Shown piece by piece: positions 9,395-19,199 of a stretch of DNA of 64,000 bases. The first letter of the stretch is position 1; each line of letters opens with the position of its first letter. The notes under the pieces are model-generated. The model was not told the origin of the DNA. It made no database searches and saw nothing but the letters and a program-made list of their open reading frames with translations. The DNA is from Anabaena cylindrica PCC 7122. Its GTDB lineage: Bacteria; Cyanobacteriota; Cyanobacteriia; Cyanobacteriales; Nostocaceae. Location of the stretch: the NCBI RefSeq assembly GCF_000317695.1, contig NC_019771.1:6331837-6395836 (forward strand), in the 5' to 3' direction. Position numbers and translations under genes: made by a program.

Positions 9395-11158
9395 ATGGTT
9401 AAGAACGAAGCTGAATACGCCCTAAAAATTATTCCTTTAGGTGGCCTGCACGAAATTGGGAAAAATACCTGTGTTTTTGAGTACCAAGATGAAATTATCC
9501 TCTTAGATGCAGGGTTGGCTTTTCCGACACGGGGAATGCACGGTGTTAATATTGTATTGCCTGATACAACTTACCTGCGGGAAAATCGCCACAAAATCAA
9601 AGGCATGATTGTTACCCATGGTCATGAAGACCATATCGGTGGTATCGCTTTTCACCTCAAGCAATTTGATATCCCGGTGATTTATGGCCCTAGACTAGCG
9701 ATGGCAATGCTAGAGGGTAAATTGGAAGAAGCGGGAGTACGCGATCGCACAGAATTAAGAACAGTCCTTCCCCGCGATGTAGTCCGCATCGGTGAATCCT
9801 TTTTTGTTGAATATATCCGCAACACTCACTCTATCGCTGATAGTTTTACTGTTGCTATTCACACGCCAATTGGTATAGTTATCCATACGGGCGACTTTAA
9901 AATTGACCACACCCCTGTTGATGGCGAAAAGTTTGACCTGCAACGTTTAGCAGAACATGGTGAAAAAGGCGTACTTTGCTTATTAAGTGATTCCACTAAC
10001 GCCGAAGTACCAGGATTTACACCATCAGAACGTTCTGTTTTTCCCAATCTTGACCGGGTATTTTCTCAAGCCACTGGGCGCTTATTTGTCACCACCTTTG
10101 CCTCCAGCGTGCATCGCATCAACATGATTTTGCAACTGGCTAGGAAACACAACCGTGTAGTCACCGTTGTAGGGCGTTCGATGCTGAATTTGATTGCCCA
10201 TGCCCGGAATTTAGGTTATATCAAGTGCGAAGATAATCTCTTCCAACCCTTACATACTGTCCGTGGTATGCCAGATGAAAATGTGTTGGTTCTGACGACT
10301 GGTTCTCAGGGTGAAACAATGGCAGCCATGACCAGAATTGCTAATAAAGAACACCCCCACATCAAAATCAGGGAAGGAGATACGGTAGTTTTCTCAGCTA
10401 ACCCGATTCCCGGTAATACAATTGCGGTGGTTAACACCATCGACAAATTGATGATTCAGGGGGCAAAAGTAGTCTATGGACGGGATAAAGGTATTCACGT
10501 TTCTGGACACGGTTGCCAAGAAGAACAAAAGCTGATGATTGCTTTAACCCGTCCTAAGTTCTTTGTGCCTTTCCACGGTGAACATCGGATGTTAGTGAAA
10601 CACGCAGAAACTGCCCAAAGTATGGGCATCCCCTCTGAAAATATGATTATTATTGAGAATGGGGATGTGATAGAACTAACAGAAGAATCTATCCGTGTGG
10701 CAGGTAAAGTGCCATCAGGAATTGAATTAGTGGATACTACTAGTTCGGGAATGGTTAGCTCTAAAGTGTTGGAAGAACGTCAACGGATGGCTTCTGAAGG
10801 GCTTGTAACTATTGCTGCTGCTATTGATTGGACTGGTAAGCTATTGGCAAAACCAGAAATTCATATGCAGGGTGTGGTAACAAGTATAGAGCGATCGCTC
10901 TTGCTAAAATGGGTACAACAACGCATTGAAGAAATACTTCGCGTCCGCTGGTCAGAATTTGTAACTGGAAGCGAAGCAAATGATATAGATTGGGGCGGTT
11001 TGCAAGGAACTTTAGAAAAAGAATTGCAGCGTTCTATTCGTAGAGAGTTGCAATGTCAACCAACTCTGACTTTGTTGATGCAAATTCCTGATGAACCAGC
11101 TGTGAAGGTTGCTGACGGTAGAAGACGACGCACTCGTTCTACTGCTGTGGCTTCTTAA
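9395..11158 (+). CDS. rnj: ribonuclease J
   Basis: Metallo-beta-lactamase and beta-CASP ribonuclease with 5'-3' exo- and endonuclease activity on RNA, central to bacterial mRNA turnover. The zinc-binding signature THGHEDH is at residues 74-80. The second metal ligand region HTGDFKID lies near residue 166, and the beta-CASP motif SGHG with following His near residue 368-390 (VPFHGEHRML). The length of 587 residues is normal for RNase J. The very C-terminus is basic (GRRRRTRS), a likely RNA-binding tail. The start has a GGAG sequence (AAGGAGAAA) just upstream. It follows asd-dapA on the same strand but with a long gap, so it probably has its own promoter. Confidence 0.96.
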   Translation: MVKNEAEYALKIIPLGGLHEIGKNTCVFEYQDEIILLDAGLAFPTRGMHGVNIVLPDTTYLRENRHKIKGMIVTHGHEDHIGGIAFHLKQFDIPVIYGPRLAMAMLEGKLEEAGVRDRTELRTVLPRDVVRIGESFFVEYIRNTHSIADSFTVAIHTPIGIVIHTGDFKIDHTPVDGEKFDLQRLAEHGEKGVLCLLSDSTNAEVPGFTPSERSVFPNLDRVFSQATGRLFVTTFASSVHRINMILQLARKHNRVVTVVGRSMLNLIAHARNLGYIKCEDNLFQPLHTVRGMPDENVLVLTTGSQGETMAAMTRIANKEHPHIKIREGDTVVFSANPIPGNTIAVVNTIDKLMIQGAKVVYGRDKGIHVSGHGCQEEQKLMIALTRPKFFVPFHGEHRMLVKHAETAQSMGIPSENMIIIENGDVIELTEESIRVAGKVPSGIELVDTTSSGMVSSKVLEERQRMASEGLVTIAAAIDWTGKLLAKPEIHMQGVVTSIERSLLLKWVQQRIEEILRVRWSEFVTGSEANDIDWGGLQGTLEKELQRSIRRELQCQPTLTLLMQIPDEPAVKVADGRRRRTRSTAVAS

Positions 11159-11185
11159 GAATTATTTCACGCAAAGGCGCAAAGG

Positions 11186-11218
11186 CGCAAAGGTGTTTTT
11201 TAGCATCTTTGCGTTTTT
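11186..11218 (+). terminator. rho-independent-like terminator after rnj
   Basis: CGCAAAG (11186-11192) pairs with CTTTGCG (11207-11213) and is followed by TTTTTG. The stem grows out of a tandem CGCAAAGG repeat (from 11170). It is placed 30 bp after the rnj stop codon. Confidence 0.6.
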
Positions 11219-11332
11219 GTCTTGAGAGTTAATAAAACAGATAATTACTCTTTTAGCAAGCCCTACTTATTGAACGAACCACGAAGACGCGAAGTACGCG
11301 AAGGAAGAAGAGAAGAAGATCGTTAGCAGTAG

Positions 11333-11381
11333 GTTGGGTTGACGTAAGAAAACCCAACATTATTACAGCTTTTGTTGGGTT
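11333..11381. repeat. alternating GTTGGGTT / AACCCAAC element
   Basis: GTTGGGTT (11333-11340), AACCCAAC (11351-11358) and GTTGGGTT again (11374-11381). The central block can pair with either flank, so two mutually exclusive hairpins are possible. On the minus strand the right-hand hairpin ends GTTGGGTTTTCTT, a terminator-like arrangement 43 bp beyond the stop codon of the dynamin-like gene. It resembles dispersed palindromic repeats of cyanobacteria. Confidence 0.6.
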
Positions 11382-11423
11382 ACATATAATAATTTTGATA
11401 CAACCCTCACAAATTAATCGAAA

Positions 11424-13796
11424 TTATTCATGACGGTAATAATTTTGTGTTTCTTGTAAAAGGTTATTTGATTTTTCTATTAGTTCATCAACCTCTAACT
11501 TATCATCACCTTCTGCAAATGAATCAAGAGCTTGCTTTAATTGTTCTAGCTGTTGTAATGGTAACTCTTGATCTTTAAGTGATTGGGATAGATCATCTCT
11601 ATAGTTACCTAAGTAAGAATCAAGAGCTTTAAAATATTCCTTAACTTTTTGTTGAAAGTATGCTTCAGTATATGCTTCAGCTTGTTGTTTAATTTCCTCT
11701 CCCTTAGCTTCAATTAATTTTATAACTTCCTCAAGATATGGTCTAATTCTAATAATATATTTTGCCTTTTCTTCTTCCTGTTTGTATCCAAAAAAAGCAG
11801 CAACAGCTTTTATCCCATCTCGAATAGCTTTTACAATAGGATTTTGTAATATCACATACTTCCACAGAAATTCAAAAATATTGTCAAATAGACTATTCAA
11901 TAATTTATTAAAATCAAAGTCAAATGGATGATTAGATTGTATTCCTGGTTTATTCACACTTGTATAAACCTCGATGATTTTTATTGGCTCTAAATCAAGA
12001 CTCACATCAAAGTCTTTTTTTAACTTTTCTCTAGCACTTTCAAGAATAGGTCTAGTTTCACTATCAAGTAAATCAGATAGCTTTTTAATTAGCTTCCCTG
12101 TCTCTTCCTCTGTATTTTGGCAAGTTTGATTTATCTGTACTTTAATTATTTGATTTGTATTTTCTGCTAAATTTTTTGCAAATAAATTTGCCTCTTCCAC
12201 GTTTTCAAACTCATATATACCAGGATTAGGTATTAATAATTTAAAGTAACGGTAGAAATAACTATCTGCATAATCAGGGATATTCTGACTAAGCTCTTGT
12301 TTTATATCGAATTTTAATCTATCTATATTTTCTTTTACTTTTTGCCCTAGTTGCTTTTTTATGTCAGACACTTCTCTATTTAAACTATTACGACAATTTT
12401 CTAAATTTTTAAGTTCAGTATTGAGAGATTGAATACCTGCCTGAATTTCCTCTGATTTTTTGAAAATTGCACTCCGTCGTAATTTCGTATCTTCACATAT
12501 CCATAGAAGGTGAAGCATACAAAGATTAAGTGCAGATTCCATACAGCGAGGAGCAACTTGCTCCATGATGGCATTGATTGCCTTTTTTATAAATACTGGA
12601 AATCCAGACTCCTGCCAAAACTCATCCGCATCTATCCCTAACTGCTCTTTATTATTTCCATCAATATATTTTTTCCATTTCATACCAAAAGCTTGTTTTG
12701 CAAATGCAACTGATGTTTTCATATCAGATGCTTTAACTTCTGTATTTCTTCCCAATTCTTGGATAAAGACAGCAGATAAAAATGCTTGCTTTGCTGAAAT
12801 TTCAAATACTCTCTCTATGTCACTAGAATCAATTAATTTGAGGTTATTAGCAACAAATTTCTTAACTTCATCTGGTGTAATATCGCCATCACCCCGCTGA
12901 TCTACCTTATTCACTAGAACATATAAGTTCTTTGTACCCCTGGTTCTGATAACTTTCTGTACTTCTTCTTTAATTTTTTCTGCTGCTTCTGCTCTTAAGG
13001 AAGTAAAATCTAAAACCAAAAGTATAAGTTGACTATTTCTTAATTGTCTAGAAACTACAGATTCTAACTTGCTGCTGACTCCTGCTTCATTAGGTCCAGG
13101 TGTATCAATAATAATCAAATTTCCTAATTTGTCAGGTTGGTTATTTTGTTGTGACTGCCAAAAAGGAGTTTCAATTTTAGGGATATCACTTTCATCACTC
13201 ACGTACTTGAGAGGGTCTTCAGGCAGTTCTAAAATGCTGCACAAGCGGATAATATGGTTTAAGTCAGTCAATTTCCTGTTGATGGCTTCACACCCAACAA
13301 TTTTCTCAGGTACAGGAAAATCTACATAATTGTCGATTCTGCGAAGTAAATCTTCCAAATGTGGATATTCAGCAGTATCATGTAAAACTTTGTCAATTCC
13401 TTCTTGATTAATTTTATTATTCAGAGCTTTAAATACTTCTTGAAATGATGAAATGATTCCGGTACTAAGGTGGAGGATAGATTCTGTTGAATCGGCTTGA
13501 AATACAATTTCTGTTGGTAGTGTTGTCATTGCTGTAGAACAACTTGGCAGAAGTTCTTGTCCGATAATGGCATTAATTATGGTAGATTTACCAGCATTCA
13601 TTGGTGCTGTAATAGCCATTCTCAGTTCCAGGTTCTCTACGTTACGGCGTGCCTTATCAACTTCTTGTTGATATTCTTTGTATTTGTTTTCTGAACCATC
13701 CTCAAACCAAAGTTGTGTACTAGCATGACTCATTAAATGAGATGCTTCCTCTAAAAGAGCAATCACTTGTTTTTGTAACTCTTGGATATTAGACAT
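11424..13796 (-). CDS. dynamin-like GTPase
   Basis: Large bacterial dynamin-family protein of 790 residues, expected to bind and remodel membranes using GTP. The P-loop is APMNAGKST at residues 64-72 (Ala in place of the first Gly of the usual motif). G3 is DTPGPNEAG near residue 235 and G4 is NKVD near residue 300. After the GTPase domain come long helical stretches with many charged residues, interpretable as the dynamin stalk and neck. A hydrophobic segment around residues 630-680 (FEFLWKYVILQNPIVKAI, then AVAAFFGY) could be the membrane paddle. It is monocistronic and convergent with rnj. Its cellular role cannot be told from context. Confidence 0.88.
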   Translation of the reverse strand: MSNIQELQKQVIALLEEASHLMSHASTQLWFEDGSENKYKEYQQEVDKARRNVENLELRMAITAPMNAGKSTIINAIIGQELLPSCSTAMTTLPTEIVFQADSTESILHLSTGIISSFQEVFKALNNKINQEGIDKVLHDTAEYPHLEDLLRRIDNYVDFPVPEKIVGCEAINRKLTDLNHIIRLCSILELPEDPLKYVSDESDIPKIETPFWQSQQNNQPDKLGNLIIIDTPGPNEAGVSSKLESVVSRQLRNSQLILLVLDFTSLRAEAAEKIKEEVQKVIRTRGTKNLYVLVNKVDQRGDGDITPDEVKKFVANNLKLIDSSDIERVFEISAKQAFLSAVFIQELGRNTEVKASDMKTSVAFAKQAFGMKWKKYIDGNNKEQLGIDADEFWQESGFPVFIKKAINAIMEQVAPRCMESALNLCMLHLLWICEDTKLRRSAIFKKSEEIQAGIQSLNTELKNLENCRNSLNREVSDIKKQLGQKVKENIDRLKFDIKQELSQNIPDYADSYFYRYFKLLIPNPGIYEFENVEEANLFAKNLAENTNQIIKVQINQTCQNTEEETGKLIKKLSDLLDSETRPILESAREKLKKDFDVSLDLEPIKIIEVYTSVNKPGIQSNHPFDFDFNKLLNSLFDNIFEFLWKYVILQNPIVKAIRDGIKAVAAFFGYKQEEEKAKYIIRIRPYLEEVIKLIEAKGEEIKQQAEAYTEAYFQQKVKEYFKALDSYLGNYRDDLSQSLKDQELPLQQLEQLKQALDSFAEGDDKLEVDELIEKSNNLLQETQNYYRHE

Positions 13797-13996
13797 GACT
13801 TTTAGATAACTTAATTTTGATTTAAAATCCTGTGCTTTATCTTACCTTATTTTTTATAGATTTCATAGGACTTACGTACTGTATAAACCGTACATCATAT
13901 GTTTTAAGGAAATTAGGTCATTTCAGGCTTTTGGAGATTAATTTCCGAACTAACTAACTTCATCTGTCAACTAACACTCGTTCTGGTATATATCCT

Positions 13997-15187
13997 TTAA
14001 TTAACCCACAAATAAACTAAAACTAACGTAGATAATGTCAACGGTACACCAAAGCGCAAATGCTCCCAAAAAGTGAGTTTGTAGCCTAATTCAGCGGCAG
14101 CTTCTACGGTAATCAAATTTGCAACTGCACCAAATAAAGTTAAATTACCAGCTAGGGTTGATGATGCTGCCAGCAATAGCCAAGAACGAGTATCATCTTG
14201 AGCAATTAGAGGTTGTAGTAGCAATACAGTGGGGACATTAGAAATTAGGTTAGACATAATAGTTGTAATTCCTAATAAACCAAGATCAGACTTAACTACA
14301 TGAGTAAATGGTTGTAGGAAGTTCAATTTCTGAGTGACTTTCGTTAATATAAAAAGTCCAGAAAACATCACCAATAAATTCCAATCTACTTTTTTGAGAA
14401 TACGTTGTGCTTTGATTCGTCTAGTAATTAATAATAAACTTGCAGCGACTAAGGCAGATTCTGCTAGAGGTAAGCCAATAGCAAAAGCGATTAATAATCC
14501 GGTGGTGATAATTACTGTTTTCTTAAATAAGGGTTTGAAAATTCGTTGATTGTCTATTTTTAAAAGTTGACAAGGTTGATTTGAACGCACATCTGGATAA
14601 AGTAGCCAGAGTAATGCTACTTGAATAACTAAGCCAGTTATGGCAATGGGGGTTAATGCTTGTAAAAAGTCTAGATAGCTGATGCCGGAAAATGAGCCTA
14701 TGAGGATGTTTTGGGGATTACCGCTTAAAGTGGCAACTGAACCTATATTAGTTGCTCCAGCTATCGCTAGTAAATAAGGTATGGGATTCAAACCTAAAGC
14801 TTGTGTCAGGCTGAGAGTCAATGGTGTAAAAACTAGCGCCAAGGTGTCATTGAGGAAAAAAGCGGAGAGAACACCACTACCAAAGGTTAAGGCTAGTAGT
14901 AAGCCCAAAGGACTGCGGGTAATACTCAATAAGACAGATAGGGTTTTACTGAAAAATCCTGCATAGGATAGATTGGCGTTCACCACCATCATGCTCAACA
15001 AAAAAACTATGGTTTTGGCATCAATAGCCAGCCATGCTTCCTGTAAAGTCAGGACACCCAAGGCTATCAAAAAAGCGGAACCGACTAAAGCTATTGTGGC
15101 ACGGTTCATCCGCAACCCAGGTATGTAACCCAGAGCTAAACCAAGGTAAGTTAGCCCTAATACGCCATAAATGGCAAATTTCAGCAT
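13997..15187 (-). CDS. SLC13/ArsB-type anion permease
   Basis: Integral membrane transporter of the ion-transporter superfamily (ArsB/NhaD/citrate-type permeases), about 11 hydrophobic segments in 396 residues. Diagnostic are the two related halves, each with a polar re-entrant stretch: NDTLALVFTPL in the first half with the following ATNIGSVATLSGNPQNILIG, and SNLISNVPTVLLLQPL plus GNLTLFGAVANLI in the second. The substrate (arsenite, sulfate, dicarboxylate or Na+/H+) cannot be told. The frame begins at a GTG (15193), but the ATG at 15187 has AAGG at a better distance and is chosen. It stands alone on the minus strand. Confidence 0.85.
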   Translation of the reverse strand: MLKFAIYGVLGLTYLGLALGYIPGLRMNRATIALVGSAFLIALGVLTLQEAWLAIDAKTIVFLLSMMVVNANLSYAGFFSKTLSVLLSITRSPLGLLLALTFGSGVLSAFFLNDTLALVFTPLTLSLTQALGLNPIPYLLAIAGATNIGSVATLSGNPQNILIGSFSGISYLDFLQALTPIAITGLVIQVALLWLLYPDVRSNQPCQLLKIDNQRIFKPLFKKTVIITTGLLIAFAIGLPLAESALVAASLLLITRRIKAQRILKKVDWNLLVMFSGLFILTKVTQKLNFLQPFTHVVKSDLGLLGITTIMSNLISNVPTVLLLQPLIAQDDTRSWLLLAASSTLAGNLTLFGAVANLITVEAAAELGYKLTFWEHLRFGVPLTLSTLVLVYLWVN

Positions 15188-15193
15188 GATCAC

Positions 15194-15534
15194 TGCCTTA
15201 AACCCTAGATAAAGAGCATTTATACTTATTGAAATTACGTATAATAATTAGATATATTAAGTTATGTTACGGTTACAGCGAAACCCGTCTAAAGGTAGAG
15301 GTCTTCATTAAAATGTGAATTGTGTCAAGTTATCAAAAAGATTGAATGACTGGACTACCCATTTTCGGGAAATTGCGTTTAACTTGACGTAGTAATACAT
15401 AAGTTCTGACTTTAAGTGGCTACTCACACTTTTTACAAAATTTCCGTCAGAATACTATTCTCCCGGCTACCGTGATTGTCATATTGTATATTCATCAATA
15501 AGGTGAATACCCTCATAAAAAGAGAGGCGTAACC
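15194..15534. promoter_or_regulatory. divergent intergenic region, permease / Mo-nitrogenase-like gene
   Basis: About 340 bp holding both promoters. The rightward gene has a clear ribosome binding site AGAGAGGC 10 bases before its ATG. I looked for an NtcA box (GTA-N8-TAC) and did not find a convincing one. Confidence 0.4.
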
Positions 15535-15915
15535 ATGAATAAAGTATTTGAAAGTACCACGAAAAAGATTTTTTTATCAAGCTGGGTATCGGTTCATCAA
15601 GCAGAGATTGATAACGCTAATGTTACCCAGTTACAAGCTTCCCATTCTCAGCCTGATTGGAAATTTATCCGTCCTTTGCGAAATTGGTTAGATGACTTAA
15701 AGGTTAGCGATCGCCAAATTGCTCATCGGTTGTGTAAATATATTCCAGCTCAATGTCCTTTTGAACGTGATGTCAAATTGTTTGGTAAAGTCCTGTTTCA
15801 CATTCCTCCAATGTGTAAACTTAATCCTGTATATGAAGAAGTGGTAGGTCTAAGATTTCGAGCCATGTGCTACCTGGCCGATGAATGCGGCGAAGATATT
15901 TCACAGTACTGCTAA
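15535..15915 (+). CDS. Mo-dependent nitrogenase C-terminal domain family protein
   Basis: Small cytoplasmic protein of 126 residues, family Mo-nitro_C, common in cyanobacteria and without established function. The recognisable core is residues 45-126: the stretch RPLRNWLDDLKVSDRQIAHR, then CPFERDVKLFG and FHIPPMCKLNPVYEEVVGLR, ending in CYLADECGEDISQYC. Five Cys residues occur in the C-terminal half (for example CPFE, PPMC, AMCY, DEC and the final C), which could bind metal, but this is inference. The gene is monocistronic, between the permease and mutS2. The family name comes from domain annotation; homologues are also found far from nif genes. Confidence 0.82.
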   Translation: MNKVFESTTKKIFLSSWVSVHQAEIDNANVTQLQASHSQPDWKFIRPLRNWLDDLKVSDRQIAHRLCKYIPAQCPFERDVKLFGKVLFHIPPMCKLNPVYEEVVGLRFRAMCYLADECGEDISQYC

Positions 15916-16074
15916 TTGAGTACCGAGTTAAAAGTAGAGAGTCCAGAGTTGATTACAGTTCCTGTTAACTCTGGACTCTTTACTAATTAAGGGATGCTGT
16001 TCGCGGAGCGTGCCGTGAGGCACATAAATTTAAAACCTAGATAAATCAAGAGATTCAGGGGTAAAAAAGTTGAA

Positions 16075-16170
16075 TATAGCAATTCCCAAGCTCATGAAAT
16101 ACACCCCACCCGCGCTGTCGCGCACCCTCCCCTTACCAAGGGGAGGGTTGGGGAGGGGTAATTTTGTATC
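16075..16170 (-). repeat. dispersed repeat of about 100 bp, family 1 (copy 1)
   Basis: Reverse-complement copy of the sequence also present at 32125-32242 and 57048-57160. Shared blocks are CTCATGAAATACACCCC, CCCTCCCCTTACCAAGGGGAGGG and TAATTTTGTAT. Internal inverted repeat CCCTCCCCTT/AAGGGGAGGG allows a strong hairpin. It lies in the 650-bp gap between the Mo-nitrogenase-like gene and mutS2, which holds no gene that I can see. Confidence 0.85.
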
Positions 16171-16562
16171 TAACTAGCTAGAGTGGGAAAGGCTATATAC
16201 TTCTTTTGTGACTTTCGGAGTCTAACTGCGGTTAAGAAAGATTGTATTTTATTGACATAAATGGCAATACCAATGCTATTAGGGTTGCCATTGTTATCAA
16301 GTCTAATGGCAGTATTCTGGTAAAAGGTAGCGATGCCTACAGCGAACTGACAAGAGATCGCACTGTATTCAAAGGATTATGCAGGATATAAGCAAAAATC
16401 CAGCCCACGTTACTATTTTTGTAGCAATAATCAAGAGCTAAGAAAGCTCTGGAATGAATATAACTATTTGCCTCACTGACACCAGAAAATTTTTTCTCTT
16501 GGAAAATTTAGTCTTCTAGCAGCTAAAATTGTTACGATAATTTCAGATTAGACGTTGAAGCC

Positions 16563-19199
16563 TTGATCCAATCTGAAACCCTAGAACTATTAGAATGGCA
16601 ACGCCTTTGCCAGCACCTTTCTACCTTTGCTGCGACCAAGTTAGGGGCAATAGTTGCGCGTAACTTGCCTATCCCGGAAACCCAGATAGAAAGCCAAAAG
16701 TTGTTAGCTCAGACTAAAGAAGTCTACCAACTGGAAAGTCATCTTTCCCCTGGTTTGTCTTTTGAGGGCATTCAAGATATTGGTGATTCTCTAGAACGAG
16801 CCGAACTACAAGGAATTTTATCAGGTGAGGAACTGTTAGCGATCGCAACTACCCTCTCTGGTACAAGAAATGTACGGCGTGTAATTGATAACCAGGACAA
16901 TTTACCCATCTTGACTGAGTTAGTTTCCGAATTGCGAACTTACCCAGAATTAGAGCAGGAAATTCACCGCTGTATTGATGAACGCGCTCAAGTTACTGAT
17001 CGTGCTAGTCAGAAAATGGGAGAAATCCGCATTGATTTGCGGCGGATACGCAGTCAAATTACCCAAAAACTGCAAAACATCATTCAAGCCAAATCGGGGG
17101 CAGTTCAGGAGCAACTGATTACTCAAAGGGGCGATCGCTATGTGATCCCAGTCAAAGCACCGCAAAAAGACGCAATTCCCGGTATTGTTCACGACACCTC
17201 AACCAGTGGCGCGACTTTATATATCGAACCTCATAGCGTCGTCCCCATGGGGAACCAACTCCGGCAAACTCTCAGAAAAGAACAAACAGAAGCAGAAGCT
17301 ATTCTCCGCACTTTAACGGAACAAGTAGCCGCAGTTAAGCCCGATTTAGAACGGTTGTTAGCCATTGTCACAACCTTAGATTTGGCAACGGCTAAATCTC
17401 GTTATAGTTTCTGGATAGGTGCTAATCCTCCCCGCTTCATTAATCGGGAAGAACAGGAAATTATCACCTTGCGGCAACTACGTCACCCGTTGTTAGTTTG
17501 GCAACAGCAGCACGAACAAGGAAACCCCGTTGTTCCCGTTGATTTGCTCATTAGTCCCAATATTCGGGTAGTGACGATTACTGGCCCCAATACAGGCGGG
17601 AAAACAGTAACTTTAAAAACCTTGGGATTAGCGGCATTAATGTCCAAGGTGGGTTTATTTGTCCCCGCCCGCGAACCAGTGGAAATGCCTTGGTTTGACA
17701 AAGTTTTAGCTGATATTGGGGATGAACAATCTTTACAACAAAGTTTATCCACATTCTCAGGCCATATTCGCCGGATTAGTCGGATTTTAGAAGCATTAGA
17801 GGTAGTAGGGGCGAAGCATTCGGAAAATAGCCTTAGCCAAAAACCGATAATTGATCGCCCGAATGCTTCGCCCGTACAGGAGTATTCGGAAAATAGCCTT
17901 AGCCAAAAACCGATAATTGATCGCCCGAATGCTTCGCCCGTACAGGAGTATTCGGAAAATAGCCTTAGCCAAAAACCGATAATTGATCGCCCGAATGCTT
18001 CGCCCGTACAGGAGTCAGGAGAAAGAAAGAAAGAAGAAGAAGGAATAAAACTACCAATTACCAATTACCAATCCCTCGTCCTACTCGATGAAGTTGGTGC
18101 AGGTACAGATCCGGCGGAAGGTAGTGCATTAGCGATCGCTCTTTTGCAATATCTCGCCAATCATGCCCAACTCACAATTGCTACCACCCACTTCGGCGAA
18201 CTCAAAGCCCTGAAATATGAAGATGAGCGATTTGAAAACGCTTCAGTAGAATTTGACGAAAGTACTCTATCGCCAACTTATCGGCTGTTGTGGGGCATTC
18301 CTGGACGCTCTAACGCTTTAGCTATCGCTTTACGCTTAGGGCTAAAACCGGAAGTAGTCGCCGAAGCTAAAACCCAAGTGGGAGAAGCCAGCGATGAAGT
18401 CAATCAAGTAATCGCCGGTTTAGAAGCCCAACGCCGTCGTCAAGAAACTAAAGCCGCTGAAGCCCAAGAATTATTACGACAAGCAGAACGTTTATATAAA
18501 GAAGTTTCTCAAAAAGCCACCGCTTTAGAAGAGAGAGAAAAAGATTTACGTGCTTCTCAAGAAGTAGCAGTACAACAAGCAATTACCCAAGCTAAAGGGG
18601 AAATTGCCCAAGTAATTCGCCGTTTGCAAAAAGGCACACCCACAGCCCAAGATGCCCAGCAAGCAACCAGTGCGTTAAATCAAATTACCCAGAAATACGA
18701 ACCGGCACCACCACCGAAACCTAAACCTGGGTTTATGCCCAAAGTAGGCGATCGCATTCGTATTCCCAAATTAGGACAAACCGCAGAAGTAATCACCGCC
18801 CCTAATGCAGATGGTGAGTTAACTGTCCGTTTTGGCATCATGAAAATGACGGTGCAATTACCAGACGTAGAATCTTTAGATGGGCAAAAACCAGAACCTA
18901 TTGTCAAAACCAAACCAGCCCCAGCAGTAGTTACCCCACCACCAGCCCCAGCCCCAGTAATTCGCACCTCTAAAAATACGATTGATTTGCGCGGAAAACG
19001 GGTATCTGATGGCGAATATATCTTAGACAAAGCCATTTCTGAAGCTGATGGATCTCTGTGGATTATTCATGGGCATGGTACTGGTAAACTGCGGCTAGGT
19101 GTTCACTCCTATTTGCAACAGCACCCCAGAATTAGCCACTACGAACCAGCAGAACAAGCAGATGGCGGTAGTGGTGTTACTATTGCTCATATCAAATAA
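16563..19199 (+). CDS. mutS2: MutS2 family ATPase/nuclease with in-frame repeat insertion
   Basis: MutS2 proteins act on recombination intermediates and on collided ribosomes. The N-terminal core and clamp regions are followed by Walker A TGPNTGGKT at residues 340-348 and Walker B LLDEVGAGTDP near residue 507. A long coiled coil spans about 590-680, and the C-terminal Smr nuclease domain starts at IDLRGKR (807) with the HGHGTGKLR motif. At 878 residues it is longer than the usual 780-800 because three identical 22-residue units (residues 419-484) plus a charged linker are inserted between Walker A and Walker B. The start is TTG at 16563, in register with the family. The frame is intact. Confidence 0.95.
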   Translation: MIQSETLELLEWQRLCQHLSTFAATKLGAIVARNLPIPETQIESQKLLAQTKEVYQLESHLSPGLSFEGIQDIGDSLERAELQGILSGEELLAIATTLSGTRNVRRVIDNQDNLPILTELVSELRTYPELEQEIHRCIDERAQVTDRASQKMGEIRIDLRRIRSQITQKLQNIIQAKSGAVQEQLITQRGDRYVIPVKAPQKDAIPGIVHDTSTSGATLYIEPHSVVPMGNQLRQTLRKEQTEAEAILRTLTEQVAAVKPDLERLLAIVTTLDLATAKSRYSFWIGANPPRFINREEQEIITLRQLRHPLLVWQQQHEQGNPVVPVDLLISPNIRVVTITGPNTGGKTVTLKTLGLAALMSKVGLFVPAREPVEMPWFDKVLADIGDEQSLQQSLSTFSGHIRRISRILEALEVVGAKHSENSLSQKPIIDRPNASPVQEYSENSLSQKPIIDRPNASPVQEYSENSLSQKPIIDRPNASPVQESGERKKEEEGIKLPITNYQSLVLLDEVGAGTDPAEGSALAIALLQYLANHAQLTIATTHFGELKALKYEDERFENASVEFDESTLSPTYRLLWGIPGRSNALAIALRLGLKPEVVAEAKTQVGEASDEVNQVIAGLEAQRRRQETKAAEAQELLRQAERLYKEVSQKATALEEREKDLRASQEVAVQQAITQAKGEIAQVIRRLQKGTPTAQDAQQATSALNQITQKYEPAPPPKPKPGFMPKVGDRIRIPKLGQTAEVITAPNADGELTVRFGIMKMTVQLPDVESLDGQKPEPIVKTKPAPAVVTPPPAPAPVIRTSKNTIDLRGKRVSDGEYILDKAISEADGSLWIIHGHGTGKLRLGVHSYLQQHPRISHYEPAEQADGGSGVTIAHIK
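17805..18014 (+). repeat. palindromic element inserted in mutS2 and expanded to three 66-bp units
   Basis: An element with inverted ends GTAGGGGCGAAGCATTCGG (17805-17823) and its near reverse complement at 17858-17877. The 66-bp unit is then repeated exactly three times at 17817-17882, 17883-17948 and 17949-18014. Sixty-six is a multiple of three, so the mutS2 frame stays open and gives three copies of SENSLSQKPIIDRPNASPVQE. Confidence 0.93.

Noticed and set aside
15194..15534. NtcA site upstream of the Mo-nitrogenase-like gene
   Set aside because: I looked for GTA-N8-TAC with a -10 box and found no convincing match, so no nitrogen control is claimed.
17483..18064. 193-residue minus-strand open frame inside mutS2
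   Set aside because: It is antisense to well conserved MutS2 coding sequence and is open mainly because of the triplicated 66-bp unit.
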